From assembly GCA_012955965.1 (NCBI GenBank), contig JABBZI010000011.1, positions 1 to 64,000 on the forward strand: a stretch of DNA of 64,000 nt. The letters run 5' to 3'. Positions 20,145-28,562 of the stretch are shown in pieces (position 1 is the first letter of the stretch; the number at the start of each line of letters is the position of its first letter). A program made the position numbers and the translations under genes. Below the pieces are notes generated by a model. The model was given only the letters and a program-made list of their open reading frames with translations. It searched no databases and was not told the origin of the DNA. The stretch comes from Clostridioides difficile. GTDB lineage: Bacteria > Bacillota > Clostridia > Peptostreptococcales > Peptostreptococcaceae.

Positions 20145-20415
20145 TAAAAAAAGCCTTAAGTGCTAAACACTCAAGGCTTGAAAATTACAATACATCAACG
20201 ATATTAAAAATAAATATAATATAATATAATTCCTTAAATGATAGCTCACCACAAATAAACCTGTGACAGTTGCACACATTTTCTATGTACCCCCAGCAAT
20301 ATAATCTTAAAGCATCGATTATAAAACTTCGGCAATATCTCCTTTCCTAATAAATCTATGTGCTTAACTCATTATTAGTACTGATAGATTATTGCGCCTC
20401 TACCCTTCTATTCAC
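20145..20415 (-). promoter_or_regulatory. Lysine riboswitch (L box) with terminator
   Basis: Minus-strand landmarks of the lysine aptamer are all present: AGAGGCGCAATA (about 20390-20401), GGAAAGGAGATATTGCCGAAG (about 20327-20347), GCTGGGGGTA (about 20290-20300), TGTGCAACTGTCACAGG (about 20261-20277) and GAGCTATCATTTAA (about 20234-20247). A strong hairpin with a T-run at 20146-20180 is the terminator. Lysine should end transcription and shut off the transporter gene at 18360-20090. The bases between 20416 and 20669 show only AT-rich promoter sequence. Confidence 0.93.
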
Positions 20416-20669
20416 TTTTATTAAGTATGTTTTGAGTATATATTATTTATTTAAACTTTGCAAGGTAGTTTTTAAAATTTCTTTTTATTTTTTATATAAA
20501 ATACCATATTTTTCTGATTATATTTAATATACACTTATACTAACATACGATTATCTTCTTATTTAAAACTTCTAATTTAAAGGACTTTTTATATTATTGT
20601 CGAATTATCAAATTAATTGTACTAAGACTAACAAAAAAATTTTATCAATTATATGGAGGAATTACTTTA

Positions 20670-21656
20670 ATGTTACTAATTTACAATGAAAAGACAAACC
20701 CTTACTTCAATTTAGCAATGGAAGAATATCTTCTAAAAAATTTTGACAAAGACTTATTCATTTTATGGAGGAATGAACCTTCTATAATTGTTGGAAAAAA
20801 CCAAAATACACTTTCTGAAATAAATTTAGAATATATAAAAGAAAATTCTATACCTGTTGTTAGAAGACAATCTGGTGGTGGAGCTGTATTTCATGATTTA
20901 GGAAATATAAATTTTACATTTATAGCCTGCAATAATAATAGCTTTAGTGATTTCAGAAGATTCACTCAACCAATAATAGATTTACTTAAAACATTAGATG
21001 TAAATGCTGAATTTTCTGGAAGAAATGACCTTCTTATCGATGGCAAGAAGTTTTCTGGAAATGCTCAATACAACTACAAAAATAAGGTAATGCATCATGG
21101 TACACTGTTATTTTCATCTGAAATAAATGACCTTTCAAAAGCTCTAAAAGTAAAACCTATAAAATTTGAAGGAAAGGGCATAAAATCTGTAAAATCTCGT
21201 GTAACTAATATAAGTGAACATCTACAATCTAAAATGGATATTCTAGAATTTAAGAGTGCAATAATGAATTATCTTTCTAAGACTAATACTGATAATACTA
21301 ACTATTATTTAAGTGAATATGACATCGAGCAAATAGAGAAACTTACTAAGTTAAAATATGAAACATGGGACTGGAACTTTGGTAATTCACCAAAATATAC
21401 TCTTTCAAATGAATTAAAATATACTGGTGGAAATGTTGAATTTAATCTAAATGTTGATAAAGGTATAATAACTAGTATAAAATTTTTTGGGGATTTTTTT
21501 GGAAAACGTGACGTTTCATTTGTAGAAGATGAGCTTGTTGGCACGAAACATGAAGAAAATGCTTTAAGAAATATTTTAGATTCAATTGAAATAAATGATT
21601 ATTTCTTAGGAGCTGATACTGATATTCTAGTTTCTGGAATCTTAGGTGTTAAATAG
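20670..21656 (+). CDS. lplA: Lipoate-protein ligase A
   Basis: A 328-residue lipoate ligase that activates lipoate with ATP and attaches it to E2 or GcvH lysines. The N-terminal catalytic domain contains RRQSGGGAVFHDLGN (about 70-84), the GRNDLLIDGKKFSGNAQ block, HHGTLLF, and Lys in KSVKSRVTNI. The C-terminal accessory domain runs from about 245. Length matches bacterial LplA. The ATG follows GGAGGAAT. It is monocistronic. In this neighbourhood the likely acceptor is the H-protein of the glycine cleavage system whose T and P genes are 4 kb away; that link is inference. Confidence 0.94.
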   Translation: MLLIYNEKTNPYFNLAMEEYLLKNFDKDLFILWRNEPSIIVGKNQNTLSEINLEYIKENSIPVVRRQSGGGAVFHDLGNINFTFIACNNNSFSDFRRFTQPIIDLLKTLDVNAEFSGRNDLLIDGKKFSGNAQYNYKNKVMHHGTLLFSSEINDLSKALKVKPIKFEGKGIKSVKSRVTNISEHLQSKMDILEFKSAIMNYLSKTNTDNTNYYLSEYDIEQIEKLTKLKYETWDWNFGNSPKYTLSNELKYTGGNVEFNLNVDKGIITSIKFFGDFFGKRDVSFVEDELVGTKHEENALRNILDSIEINDYFLGADTDILVSGILGVK

Positions 21657-21745
21657 AAATACTAAAGATTTTAAAATATTTATAAAATTATGTTTACATA
21701 TATAAAAAATCATGATAATATTTATAACATAATTAAAAATTGATA

Positions 21746-21896
21746 CTTCTTATCCAGAGTGGTGAAGGGACTGGCCCTATGAAACCCAGCAACCAGTATA
21801 TTTTTATATACATTGGTGCTAAATCCTGCAGTATTATACTGAAAGATGAGTCTAAATTAGCTTTTAAAGCCTGAGTTTAAACTCAGGCTTATTTTA
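21746..21896 (+). promoter_or_regulatory. SAM-I riboswitch (S box) with terminator
   Basis: The aptamer runs from about 21746 to 21852, with CTTATCCAGAGTGGTGAAGG, GGCCCTATGAAACCCAGCAACC split over 21771-21794, GGTGCTAAATCC, and GAAAGATGAG at 21841-21850. A perfect GCCTGAGT/ACTCAGGC hairpin with T-rich tail follows at about 21868-21896. SAM should terminate transcription before metQ. Confidence 0.96.
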
Positions 21897-21963
21897 TTTT
21901 GCAGTGTGATAAAAGAGGGTATTTTATTTTTAACTAATCAATCATATTCAGGAGGGAATTTAT

Positions 21964-22761
21964 ATGAAATTCAAAAAATTATTAAGTTTGTTATTATGTC
22001 TAGTTTTTACTTTATCTATAGTTGGATGCTCTAAAGCTAATGATGACAAAAAAATCGTTGTTGGTGCTACTTTAGTACCAGGTGGAGAATTATTAGAAGA
22101 ATTAAAACCACTTATAGAAGAAAAAGGTTATACTTTGGAAATTAAAAATTTTGATGACTACATACTTCCAAACGAAGCTTTAAATAATGGAGAAATTGAT
22201 GCAAATCTATTCCAACACGAACCTTATCTAAAAGAAGCTGTTAAAGCTAAAGGATATAAAATAATGGCTGGAAAAAAACTATATGTATGCCCAGCAATCC
22301 TTTACTCTTACAAGATAAAATCTATTGATGAATTTAAAAAAGGAGATACAATCGCAATAAGTAACAACCCATCTTCTTGTTCTAAAGACCTTAGATACCT
22401 TGAAAGTATCGGACTTTTAACTTTACCTAAAGGTGATGGATTAGTTAGTCCTAAAGATATAATAGAAAATCCAAAAGGCATACAATTCAAAGAATTAGAT
22501 ATTGCTCAGATTCCATCTTCTCTTCCAGATGTAACTGCTGCATTTATAGATACTACTTATGCAGTACCTGCTGGTCTTGATGCTAAGAAAAATGGACTTT
22601 ATACAGCACCTATAAATGATGAATATGCAAATCTTTTAGCATTTAGAACTGAAGATAAAGATAGTGAAAAAATTAAAGTTCTACAAGATGTTCTTACATC
22701 AGACAAAGCAAGAAGTATAATTGAAGAGAAATATAAAGGCATTGTAATTCCTGTTTTTTAG
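21964..22761 (+). CDS. metQ: Methionine ABC transporter substrate-binding lipoprotein
   Basis: A 265-residue NlpA/MetQ-family lipoprotein. The signal peptide ends in the lipobox SIVGC with the acceptor Cys at about 22. The mature part has VVGATLVPGGELLEELKP, QHEPYLKEA and GLYTAPINDEY as in MetQ proteins that bind D- or L-methionine. The SAM riboswitch directly upstream supports a methionine role. No metN or metI follows, so this is an orphan binding protein that must share a permease encoded elsewhere. The ATG follows AGGAGGG. Confidence 0.93.
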   Translation: MKFKKLLSLLLCLVFTLSIVGCSKANDDKKIVVGATLVPGGELLEELKPLIEEKGYTLEIKNFDDYILPNEALNNGEIDANLFQHEPYLKEAVKAKGYKIMAGKKLYVCPAILYSYKIKSIDEFKKGDTIAISNNPSSCSKDLRYLESIGLLTLPKGDGLVSPKDIIENPKGIQFKELDIAQIPSSLPDVTAAFIDTTYAVPAGLDAKKNGLYTAPINDEYANLLAFRTEDKDSEKIKVLQDVLTSDKARSIIEEKYKGIVIPVF

Positions 22762-22854
22762 TATAATTTTAATATTATTATTCTAATCTTGTTGAATATT
22801 GACTTGTTAAGTGCTACCATTTAAGTAAATCTATGTTTATGGAGGAAAATTACT

Positions 22855-23454
22855 ATGGCTATAGAATTAAAAAAGGGACAAAAAATAAACCTTACAAAAA
22901 AAGAAAATAGTGATTTAGGTGAAATCTTAGTTAATTTAAATTGGAATCAAAAAATACAAAAAAAAGGTTTTTTTGGCTCTCTAAAAAGCAGTAATATAGA
23001 TTTAGATTTAGGTTGCTTATTTGAAATGAAAAATGGCGTAAAAGGTGCTGTCCAAGCATTAGGTAATTCTTTTGGTAGTTTAGAACATCCACCTTTTGCT
23101 CAACTAGATGGAGATGACCGAACAGGTAGCAATACACAAGGAGAAAATATAAGAATAAATGGTAATAAAATAAAAGAAATAAAAAGAATACTTATTTATG
23201 CTTTTATCTATGAAGGTGTAGCTAATTGGTCTGAGGCTGATGGAATTGTAACAATTAAACAAAAACAGGATTCAGATTTAGTTGTTAAGCTTGATGAACA
23301 TAAAAATGGATATAATATGTGTTCAATAGCCTTGATAGAAAATGTAAATGATGAAACATTCAGTGTTGAAAAAGTAATTAAATACTTTAAAGGCCATAAA
23401 GAAATGGACAATGAGTTCTATTGGGGCTTAAAATGGGTTGCAGGAAGAAAATAA
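22855..23454 (+). CDS. TerA-like TerD-superfamily protein
   Basis: A 199-residue member of the TerD/TerA superfamily of tellurite and stress proteins. It opens MAIELKKGQKINLTKK like the TerD proteins of the cluster at 42.7-44.6 kb. The central motif is QLDGDDRTGSNTQGENI, closer to TerA than to TerD, and the acidic GEGDGDDE calcium-binding run of TerD is missing. It has its own ATG after GGAGGAAA, 93 bases after metQ and before a strong terminator, so it may be co-transcribed with metQ under the SAM riboswitch. It is far from the main Ter operon; whether it joins the same complex is unknown. Confidence 0.82.
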   Translation: MAIELKKGQKINLTKKENSDLGEILVNLNWNQKIQKKGFFGSLKSSNIDLDLGCLFEMKNGVKGAVQALGNSFGSLEHPPFAQLDGDDRTGSNTQGENIRINGNKIKEIKRILIYAFIYEGVANWSEADGIVTIKQKQDSDLVVKLDEHKNGYNMCSIALIENVNDETFSVEKVIKYFKGHKEMDNEFYWGLKWVAGRK

Positions 23455-23468
23455 GTGTATTTTATATA

Positions 23469-23505
23469 AGAGACTGTAAGTAAATTTACTTACAGTCTCT
23501 TTTTT
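23469..23505. terminator. Bidirectional terminator
   Basis: A perfect palindromic hairpin (23469-23500) followed by six Ts, between the converging TerA-like gene and the phosphodiesterase gene, overlapping the latter's stop codon. Confidence 0.9.
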
Positions 23506-25381
23506 AATGAGTATTTACTTGGTAACTATTATAAACACATTCTTTATCTAGTAGTTCTTCAAATTCTAACATTGGCATTGGTTTATAAAATACATATCCC
23601 TGAACTAAATCACACCCAATCTCCTTTAGAAATTCAACTTGCTCATTACATTCAATTCCTTCAGCAACAGTTGTAATATTAAGTTCTTTTAGCATATGTA
23701 TAATATTTTTTATTACTGTTCTTTCTTTTTCTTTGTCTAAGCTAGCATTAAAAAACATAGAATCAAGCTTCAAAACATCAAATGGTAAATCTTTTAAAAC
23801 GCCTAAAGATGAGTACCCTTTTCCAAAGTCATCTAAAGAGCAAGTAAATCCATTTTCATGTAAATCCTGTATAATTTCCAAAAAGTGTTCTTGATTCTCA
23901 AAAGCGACACTCTCAGTAAATTCAATTTCTATAGTATTTTGGGGTATATTATATTTCTTTTGTATATTTGAGTACGTTTCTACAAATTTGGTATTATAGA
24001 ACTGTATTCTAGAAACATTAACTGATATCTGAACAAATGGTTTATTTTCATCTAATCTCTTTCTAATCCATCTACAAACTTCTTCAAAAACATACTTATC
24101 TACTAAACCAATAAAAAAATCCTTTTCTAATATTGGAATAAATATCGCAGGAGATATAATACCTTTATCTGGAGTCATCCAACGTACTAAAGCTTCTGCA
24201 CAACCTATTTTTTGATTATGTAAATTAACTTTGGGTTGAAAATAAACTACAAATTCTTTATTTTCAATAGCTTCATGTATTCTACTTTTAATTGTATTTT
24301 CTTCAATCATTTTTTTACGAATATTTTCATTATAAAAAGCATAATTATTACCTGGTTTGTTTTTAACTGTTTTTTGTGCAAAGTTTGCCCGATTTATTAA
24401 ATCATCTATGTTTAGTTTTTCAATTACATCTTCAATGCAACAAATTCCACTAACAATAGTAATACTATACTTGTTTTTAATTTCATTTGTAATATTAATC
24501 AGTTTATCATCTACAACTCGTTGCCTTATTACTAAATCTGATTTATCTACATAACATCTTAAAGCAATAAATCTATCTGCAATTTCTCTTGCAAATATCT
24601 CATATTTTCCAATATCGTTCATCATAAGATTAGCATATCGTTTCAGTATCATATCTCCATAATCGTATCCAAATATGTCATTAATGTATTTAAAATTTTC
24701 AAAATCAATATAGAATATAGCAAATTTCTTATCTTTATATTTGCGAATATTTTGCTTTGCATCTATCTTAAATTTTTCTATAGTATTCGCTCCTGTTAGC
24801 TCATCTTTATATGCGATGTTTTTTAAATCTACATTTAACTTCTCCAAACTAATTAATTTTTTATTATATTGTATAATCAATATAATCCATGCTAACATAC
24901 CTATAATAGATATAATGATTATTAAAGTCATTAGATAATCACTTTTTTCTTTAGAAAAATTTTCTATTTCAAACACTGTACTATTTGCAAGATTAAAAAA
25001 TTCTTCACTTATATCTAATAAGTGATTATTTTCTTCATTCATCCTTACTTTTTCTATTTCAGTATTTAAATCTTTCCACTTTTTTTCTAGTAAAAATAAG
25101 TAATCGTTATATTTTTTGCAATCAGCAATTACCAATCCGTACTTTCCATCCCCTGTAATCAATTCATGTAAAATACCATCAATATAATCTATTAACTCAT
25201 CATTGGGTTTATTGTTCATCTCTAACTTACTTAAACGCTGACTAGCTCCCCGAACTATACCAACATAATTAATCAGTTTTCCATAGTCCCCAATATTATG
25301 AATCAATTTAATCGAAATGGAGCTTATAGAAATTAATAAAATAAATAAAACTAAGATAGTTACCTTCAAAACTCTCTTCAT
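23504..25381 (-). CDS. Membrane c-di-GMP phosphodiesterase (degenerate GGDEF + EAL)
   Basis: A 625-residue protein. Membrane segments at about 5-27 and 150-172 flank an extracytoplasmic helical sensor of about 120 residues. A GGDEF-type domain (about 190-350) has lost its signature, reading IADRF where GGDEF should be, so cyclase activity is unlikely. The EAL domain (about 370-615) is complete: EALVRW, FVQISVNVSR, EIEFTES, SLDDFGKGYSS, VLKLDS, VAEGIE and QGYVF. It should degrade c-di-GMP. The ATG has a weak ribosome site (AGGGGTA). It shares architecture with the gene at 59521-61062. Confidence 0.9.
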   Translation of the reverse strand: MKRVLKVTILVLFILLISISSISIKLIHNIGDYGKLINYVGIVRGASQRLSKLEMNNKPNDELIDYIDGILHELITGDGKYGLVIADCKKYNDYLFLLEKKWKDLNTEIEKVRMNEENNHLLDISEEFFNLANSTVFEIENFSKEKSDYLMTLIIIISIIGMLAWIILIIQYNKKLISLEKLNVDLKNIAYKDELTGANTIEKFKIDAKQNIRKYKDKKFAIFYIDFENFKYINDIFGYDYGDMILKRYANLMMNDIGKYEIFAREIADRFIALRCYVDKSDLVIRQRVVDDKLINITNEIKNKYSITIVSGICCIEDVIEKLNIDDLINRANFAQKTVKNKPGNNYAFYNENIRKKMIEENTIKSRIHEAIENKEFVVYFQPKVNLHNQKIGCAEALVRWMTPDKGIISPAIFIPILEKDFFIGLVDKYVFEEVCRWIRKRLDENKPFVQISVNVSRIQFYNTKFVETYSNIQKKYNIPQNTIEIEFTESVAFENQEHFLEIIQDLHENGFTCSLDDFGKGYSSLGVLKDLPFDVLKLDSMFFNASLDKEKERTVIKNIIHMLKELNITTVAEGIECNEQVEFLKEIGCDLVQGYVFYKPMPMLEFEELLDKECVYNSYQVNTH

Positions 25382-25451
25382 AAAATACCCCTATCCTCTA
25401 TGTTGTTTTTCATGTGTATAATCATTTTTCAAATAAGGTGCATGAAATTCC

Positions 25452-25492
25452 AATAAAAATTTCTATGCAATTAAAGTATAGAAATTTTTATT
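25452..25492. repeat. Hairpin in the phosphodiesterase leader
   Basis: Perfect 15-bp inverted repeat (25452-25466 and 25478-25492) with an 11-base loop, 70 bases upstream of the phosphodiesterase start. It could be a leader hairpin, a terminator for plus-strand transcripts (T-rich tail on that strand), or an operator. It does not match a c-di-GMP aptamer. The remainder of the 25382-25732 spacer is AT-rich with nothing else supportable. Confidence 0.45.
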
Positions 25493-25732
25493 TTACATAG
25501 TTTATTTTTAGCATTATATCCATTTACAAAACGTTTTTTATATAAAAATGCTTATTTTCAAATATAGTTTATATTATTTTTAGTGTAACACACAACTTAA
25601 AACTATATAATTGCAACAACATACATCTATATAGTTCAATTATATTTAAAAATTATTCTTTTTGTCTAGTGTAACTTTCTATTTTCTTATGTTTTGAATA
25701 GATTTATCTTATAATTAAGATTATTATTTGAA

Positions 25733-25765
25733 CCATAAAAAATCAGCCACTTTAAGTGGCTGATT
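25733..25765 (-). terminator. Terminator of the siderophore operon
   Basis: Perfect hairpin with GCCAC/GTGGC core at 25741-25765, followed on the minus strand by six Ts, just after the substrate-binding protein gene. Confidence 0.88.
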
Positions 25766-25807
25766 AAATAGGTAATAGATAAAACATGTTCATTGTAAAT
25801 AACAGAT

Positions 25808-26776
25808 TTATTTGTTAACTGCTTGTGATGCATCATCTATCATTTTATTTAAAGAAGTTAGACCCCCATCATTCACATACCATGTTGGTGAATCCAGATA
25901 GATTATATTATCATTTTTATATGCATCCATAGATTTTATTATATCATTATTTAAAACAGATTTTGCTGTTGAACCTGCTTTTACATCACTACCTGTAGCT
26001 ATTCCTCTATCTATAACAAACATAACTTCTGGATTTTGTTTAGCTATATACTCAAAAGTTATATTTTGACCATGACTTGATTCTTTTATATTTTTATCTT
26101 TATTTTCAAATCCAAAACTATTATATAATATACTAAATCTTGATTCTTCACCAAAGACACTTAGGTTACCTTCATTTACCATTAGAGTTAAAGCATTTAA
26201 ATTTTTTTCTGTTACTTTTTTATTTAAAGTCTCTATCTTCTTTTCAATTTTATTAAATTCTTGATTAGCCTTTTCTTCTACTCCAAATATTTTTCCTATT
26301 TTATCTATATTATTTTTAACAGAATCCAAATACTTCTTATCATCTTTACTTGTACTTATTGTTGGTGCTATTTTCGATAATTGCTCATAAAAATCTTCTT
26401 GTCTTCCATTTATTATAATTAAATCTGGATTTGCTGATTTTATACCTTCTAAATCTGGTTCTTTCAACCCTCCTAAATCTGCATATTTTTCATCTTTATA
26501 CTTCTCTAAAGATGTTGGTAAACTTGACTTTGGAAGTCCTACTAAACTCTCTCCCACTCCTAATGCATCCATTGTATCTAGAGCCGAATAATCAAATACT
26601 ACTACCTTCTTAGGCTTTAGCTTTACATCTGTTTCTCCCAAACTATGAGTTATCTTTATAGTATCATTTGGATTATCTGATGTCTTGGATTCATTTTTTT
26701 TACCTCCACCTAATGCAAACACTGTCACTAATCCTACTATTGCCACTGCGGCTAATATTGCTACTTTTTTATTCAT
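25808..26776 (-). CDS. yclQ: Siderophore ABC transporter substrate-binding protein (YclQ-like)
   Basis: A 322-residue type III periplasmic-binding-fold protein of the FatB/YclQ group, which delivers catecholate siderophores such as petrobactin in Bacillus. Conserved stretches are KKVVVFDYSALDTMDALGVG, ADLGGLKEPDLEGIKSANPDLIIINGRQ and EYIAKQNPEVMFVIDRG. The N terminus is one hydrophobic segment (about 4-24) reading VTVFALGGGKK with no Cys, so the usual lipobox is absent and the protein is probably anchored by an uncleaved helix or released. The ATG follows AAGAGGGAG. It is the last gene of the four-gene Fur-regulated operon. Substrate is inferred from family. Confidence 0.9.
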   Translation of the reverse strand: MNKKVAILAAVAIVGLVTVFALGGGKKNESKTSDNPNDTIKITHSLGETDVKLKPKKVVVFDYSALDTMDALGVGESLVGLPKSSLPTSLEKYKDEKYADLGGLKEPDLEGIKSANPDLIIINGRQEDFYEQLSKIAPTISTSKDDKKYLDSVKNNIDKIGKIFGVEEKANQEFNKIEKKIETLNKKVTEKNLNALTLMVNEGNLSVFGEESRFSILYNSFGFENKDKNIKESSHGQNITFEYIAKQNPEVMFVIDRGIATGSDVKAGSTAKSVLNNDIIKSMDAYKNDNIIYLDSPTWYVNDGGLTSLNKMIDDASQAVNK

Positions 26777-26853
26777 GCCAAATCTCCCTCTTTCTTGTTG
26801 ATGTCTATTTTAATTTAAATTTTTATAAAGTTCGTTTGTATTTATATAATACT

Positions 26854-27609
26854 TTAAAAATAAATACAAATTCGATTTCCATTTATATTTTTAATATTGA
26901 AGTTCATTTCATAAATATCTTCTAAAACTTTTTCATTGACTATCTCGTCTGTACGACCTACCTTCTCAATTTTTCCATTTTTTAATGCAACTATATTATC
27001 TGAATAGCATGATGCAAAATTTATATCATGCATTACTAATACTATAGTCTTATCTAGGTCATCACAAAGGCCTCTAAGCACTTTCATCATTTGAACTGAA
27101 TGATTCATATCTAAATTATTAAGTGGTTCATCAAGCAATATGTACTCTGTATCTTGGGCTATTACCATTGCTATATATGCCCTTTGTCTTTGACCTCCAC
27201 TCAACTCATCTAGATATTTATGTTGTATATCAGTTAATTTCATATATTCTATCGCTTCATCGATATATTTCTCATCTTCTTTAGTTAGATTGCCTTCACT
27301 ATATGGAAATCTTCCAAATCCAACTAATTCTCTTATTGTGAGCCTCAAAGTTATATTATTAGATTGCTTAAGAATAGCTATTTTTTTAGCCAATTCCTTA
27401 TTAGTGTAACTAACTAAATTTTTTCCTTCTATTATTACCTCGCCACTATCACCTCCTATAAGCCTTGTTACTATTGATAATACAGTACTTTTTCCAGCTC
27501 CATTTGGTCCTATAAAAGAAGTTATCTTTCCCTTTTCTATATTAAAAGAAACATCTTCTACGACATTTTTATTCTTATATTTTTTAAATATATTCTTTAT
27601 TTCTATCAT
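26854..27609 (-). CDS. yclP: Siderophore ABC transporter ATPase (YclP-like)
   Basis: A 251-residue FecCD-type importer ATPase. Walker A is GPNGAGKST, signature LSGGQRQRAYIAM, Walker B YILLDEPLNNLD, and the H-loop lies in VLVMHDINFA. Its start overlaps the stop of the preceding permease gene by four bases (ATGA), indicating coupled translation. It energises uptake through the two permeases encoded just upstream. Confidence 0.94.
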   Translation of the reverse strand: MIEIKNIFKKYKNKNVVEDVSFNIEKGKITSFIGPNGAGKSTVLSIVTRLIGGDSGEVIIEGKNLVSYTNKELAKKIAILKQSNNITLRLTIRELVGFGRFPYSEGNLTKEDEKYIDEAIEYMKLTDIQHKYLDELSGGQRQRAYIAMVIAQDTEYILLDEPLNNLDMNHSVQMMKVLRGLCDDLDKTIVLVMHDINFASCYSDNIVALKNGKIEKVGRTDEIVNEKVLEDIYEMNFNIKNINGNRICIYF

Positions 27610-28562
27610 CTATTTGCCCCCTTTAATAATAACTGAATAAAGTAAATTCCTCCTATGAAATTTATTACTACACTCAAAGTGGTATCAAATTTAAATACAT
27701 GTTGTATAAAAAATTGCCCAATTATTAATGTAATCATTCCTATCAACATTGACCCAAAAATTAAATATGTGTGCTTATACGTTTTAAAAATTTCTCTAGC
27801 TATATTGGCAAGTAAAAGCCCTAAAAATGTCATTGGACCAATAAGTGCTGTTGATATTGAAACTAAAATTGCTATCAGTATTATCATTTTTTTAACTACT
27901 TTATCAAAATCTACACCTAAATTAATTGCTTGCTCTCTACCTAAAGATAATACATCTAAATACTTTATTTCGTCATATATAAAAGGTATCATAGCAATAA
28001 TTATTATAAATGCTATTAAAAGTACATTAGTATTTATATTATTTAAACTGGCCATTATACTAGTCTGTAAAGCTAGAAATTCATTTGGGTCTATCATTAC
28101 TTGAATAAATGTTGTTGCACTTTTAAATAATGTTCCAAATACCATACCTACTAGGACTAAAAAGAAAATATTATTTTTATTTTTTTCAAATAATGTCTTA
28201 TATAATAACATTGACGCTCCAATCATCACAGTAACATTAATAATAAAATTATAATTCTCATTAATAATCAAACTGCTAGTTGAACCAAATATGAATACTA
28301 TTATAGTTTGAATCATTACATATAACGAATCCAAACCTAATACGCTTGGGGTTAATATTTGATTATTTGTAATTGTTTGAAACACTACAGTAGTAAATGC
28401 TATACACCCTCCACCTAATATCATAGCAAGTATTTTTGGTATTCTCTGTGATAGTGCATAATCGATATTATTCATATCTATCCCATAAATTGTAAAAATC
28501 ACTATTGATAGTAATAGTAATATACTAATAAAATAAATTTTCTTATTAAGGCTAAGCTTCAT
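27606..28562 (-). CDS. yclO: Siderophore ABC transporter permease (YclO-like)
   Basis: A 318-residue FecCD/BtuC-type permease with about nine membrane segments. The family hallmarks are RIPKILAMILGGGCIAFTTVVFQ near the N terminus, GLDSLYVM, LGREQAINLGVDFDKV as the ATPase-coupling region, and ALIGPMTFLGLLLANIAR. The start overlaps the yclN end by 11 bases, with GGAGGAA ahead. It pairs with the YclN-like protein as a heterodimer. Confidence 0.93.
   Translation of the reverse strand: MKLSLNKKIYFISILLLLSIVIFTIYGIDMNNIDYALSQRIPKILAMILGGGCIAFTTVVFQTITNNQILTPSVLGLDSLYVMIQTIIVFIFGSTSSLIINENYNFIINVTVMIGASMLLYKTLFEKNKNNIFFLVLVGMVFGTLFKSATTFIQVMIDPNEFLALQTSIMASLNNINTNVLLIAFIIIIAMIPFIYDEIKYLDVLSLGREQAINLGVDFDKVVKKMIILIAILVSISTALIGPMTFLGLLLANIAREIFKTYKHTYLIFGSMLIGMITLIIGQFFIQHVFKFDTTLSVVINFIGGIYFIQLLLKGANR

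Noticed and set aside
25382-25500. c-di-GMP riboswitch in the first phosphodiesterase leader
   Set aside because: None of the conserved bases or paired regions of class I or II aptamers could be found, only a simple hairpin.
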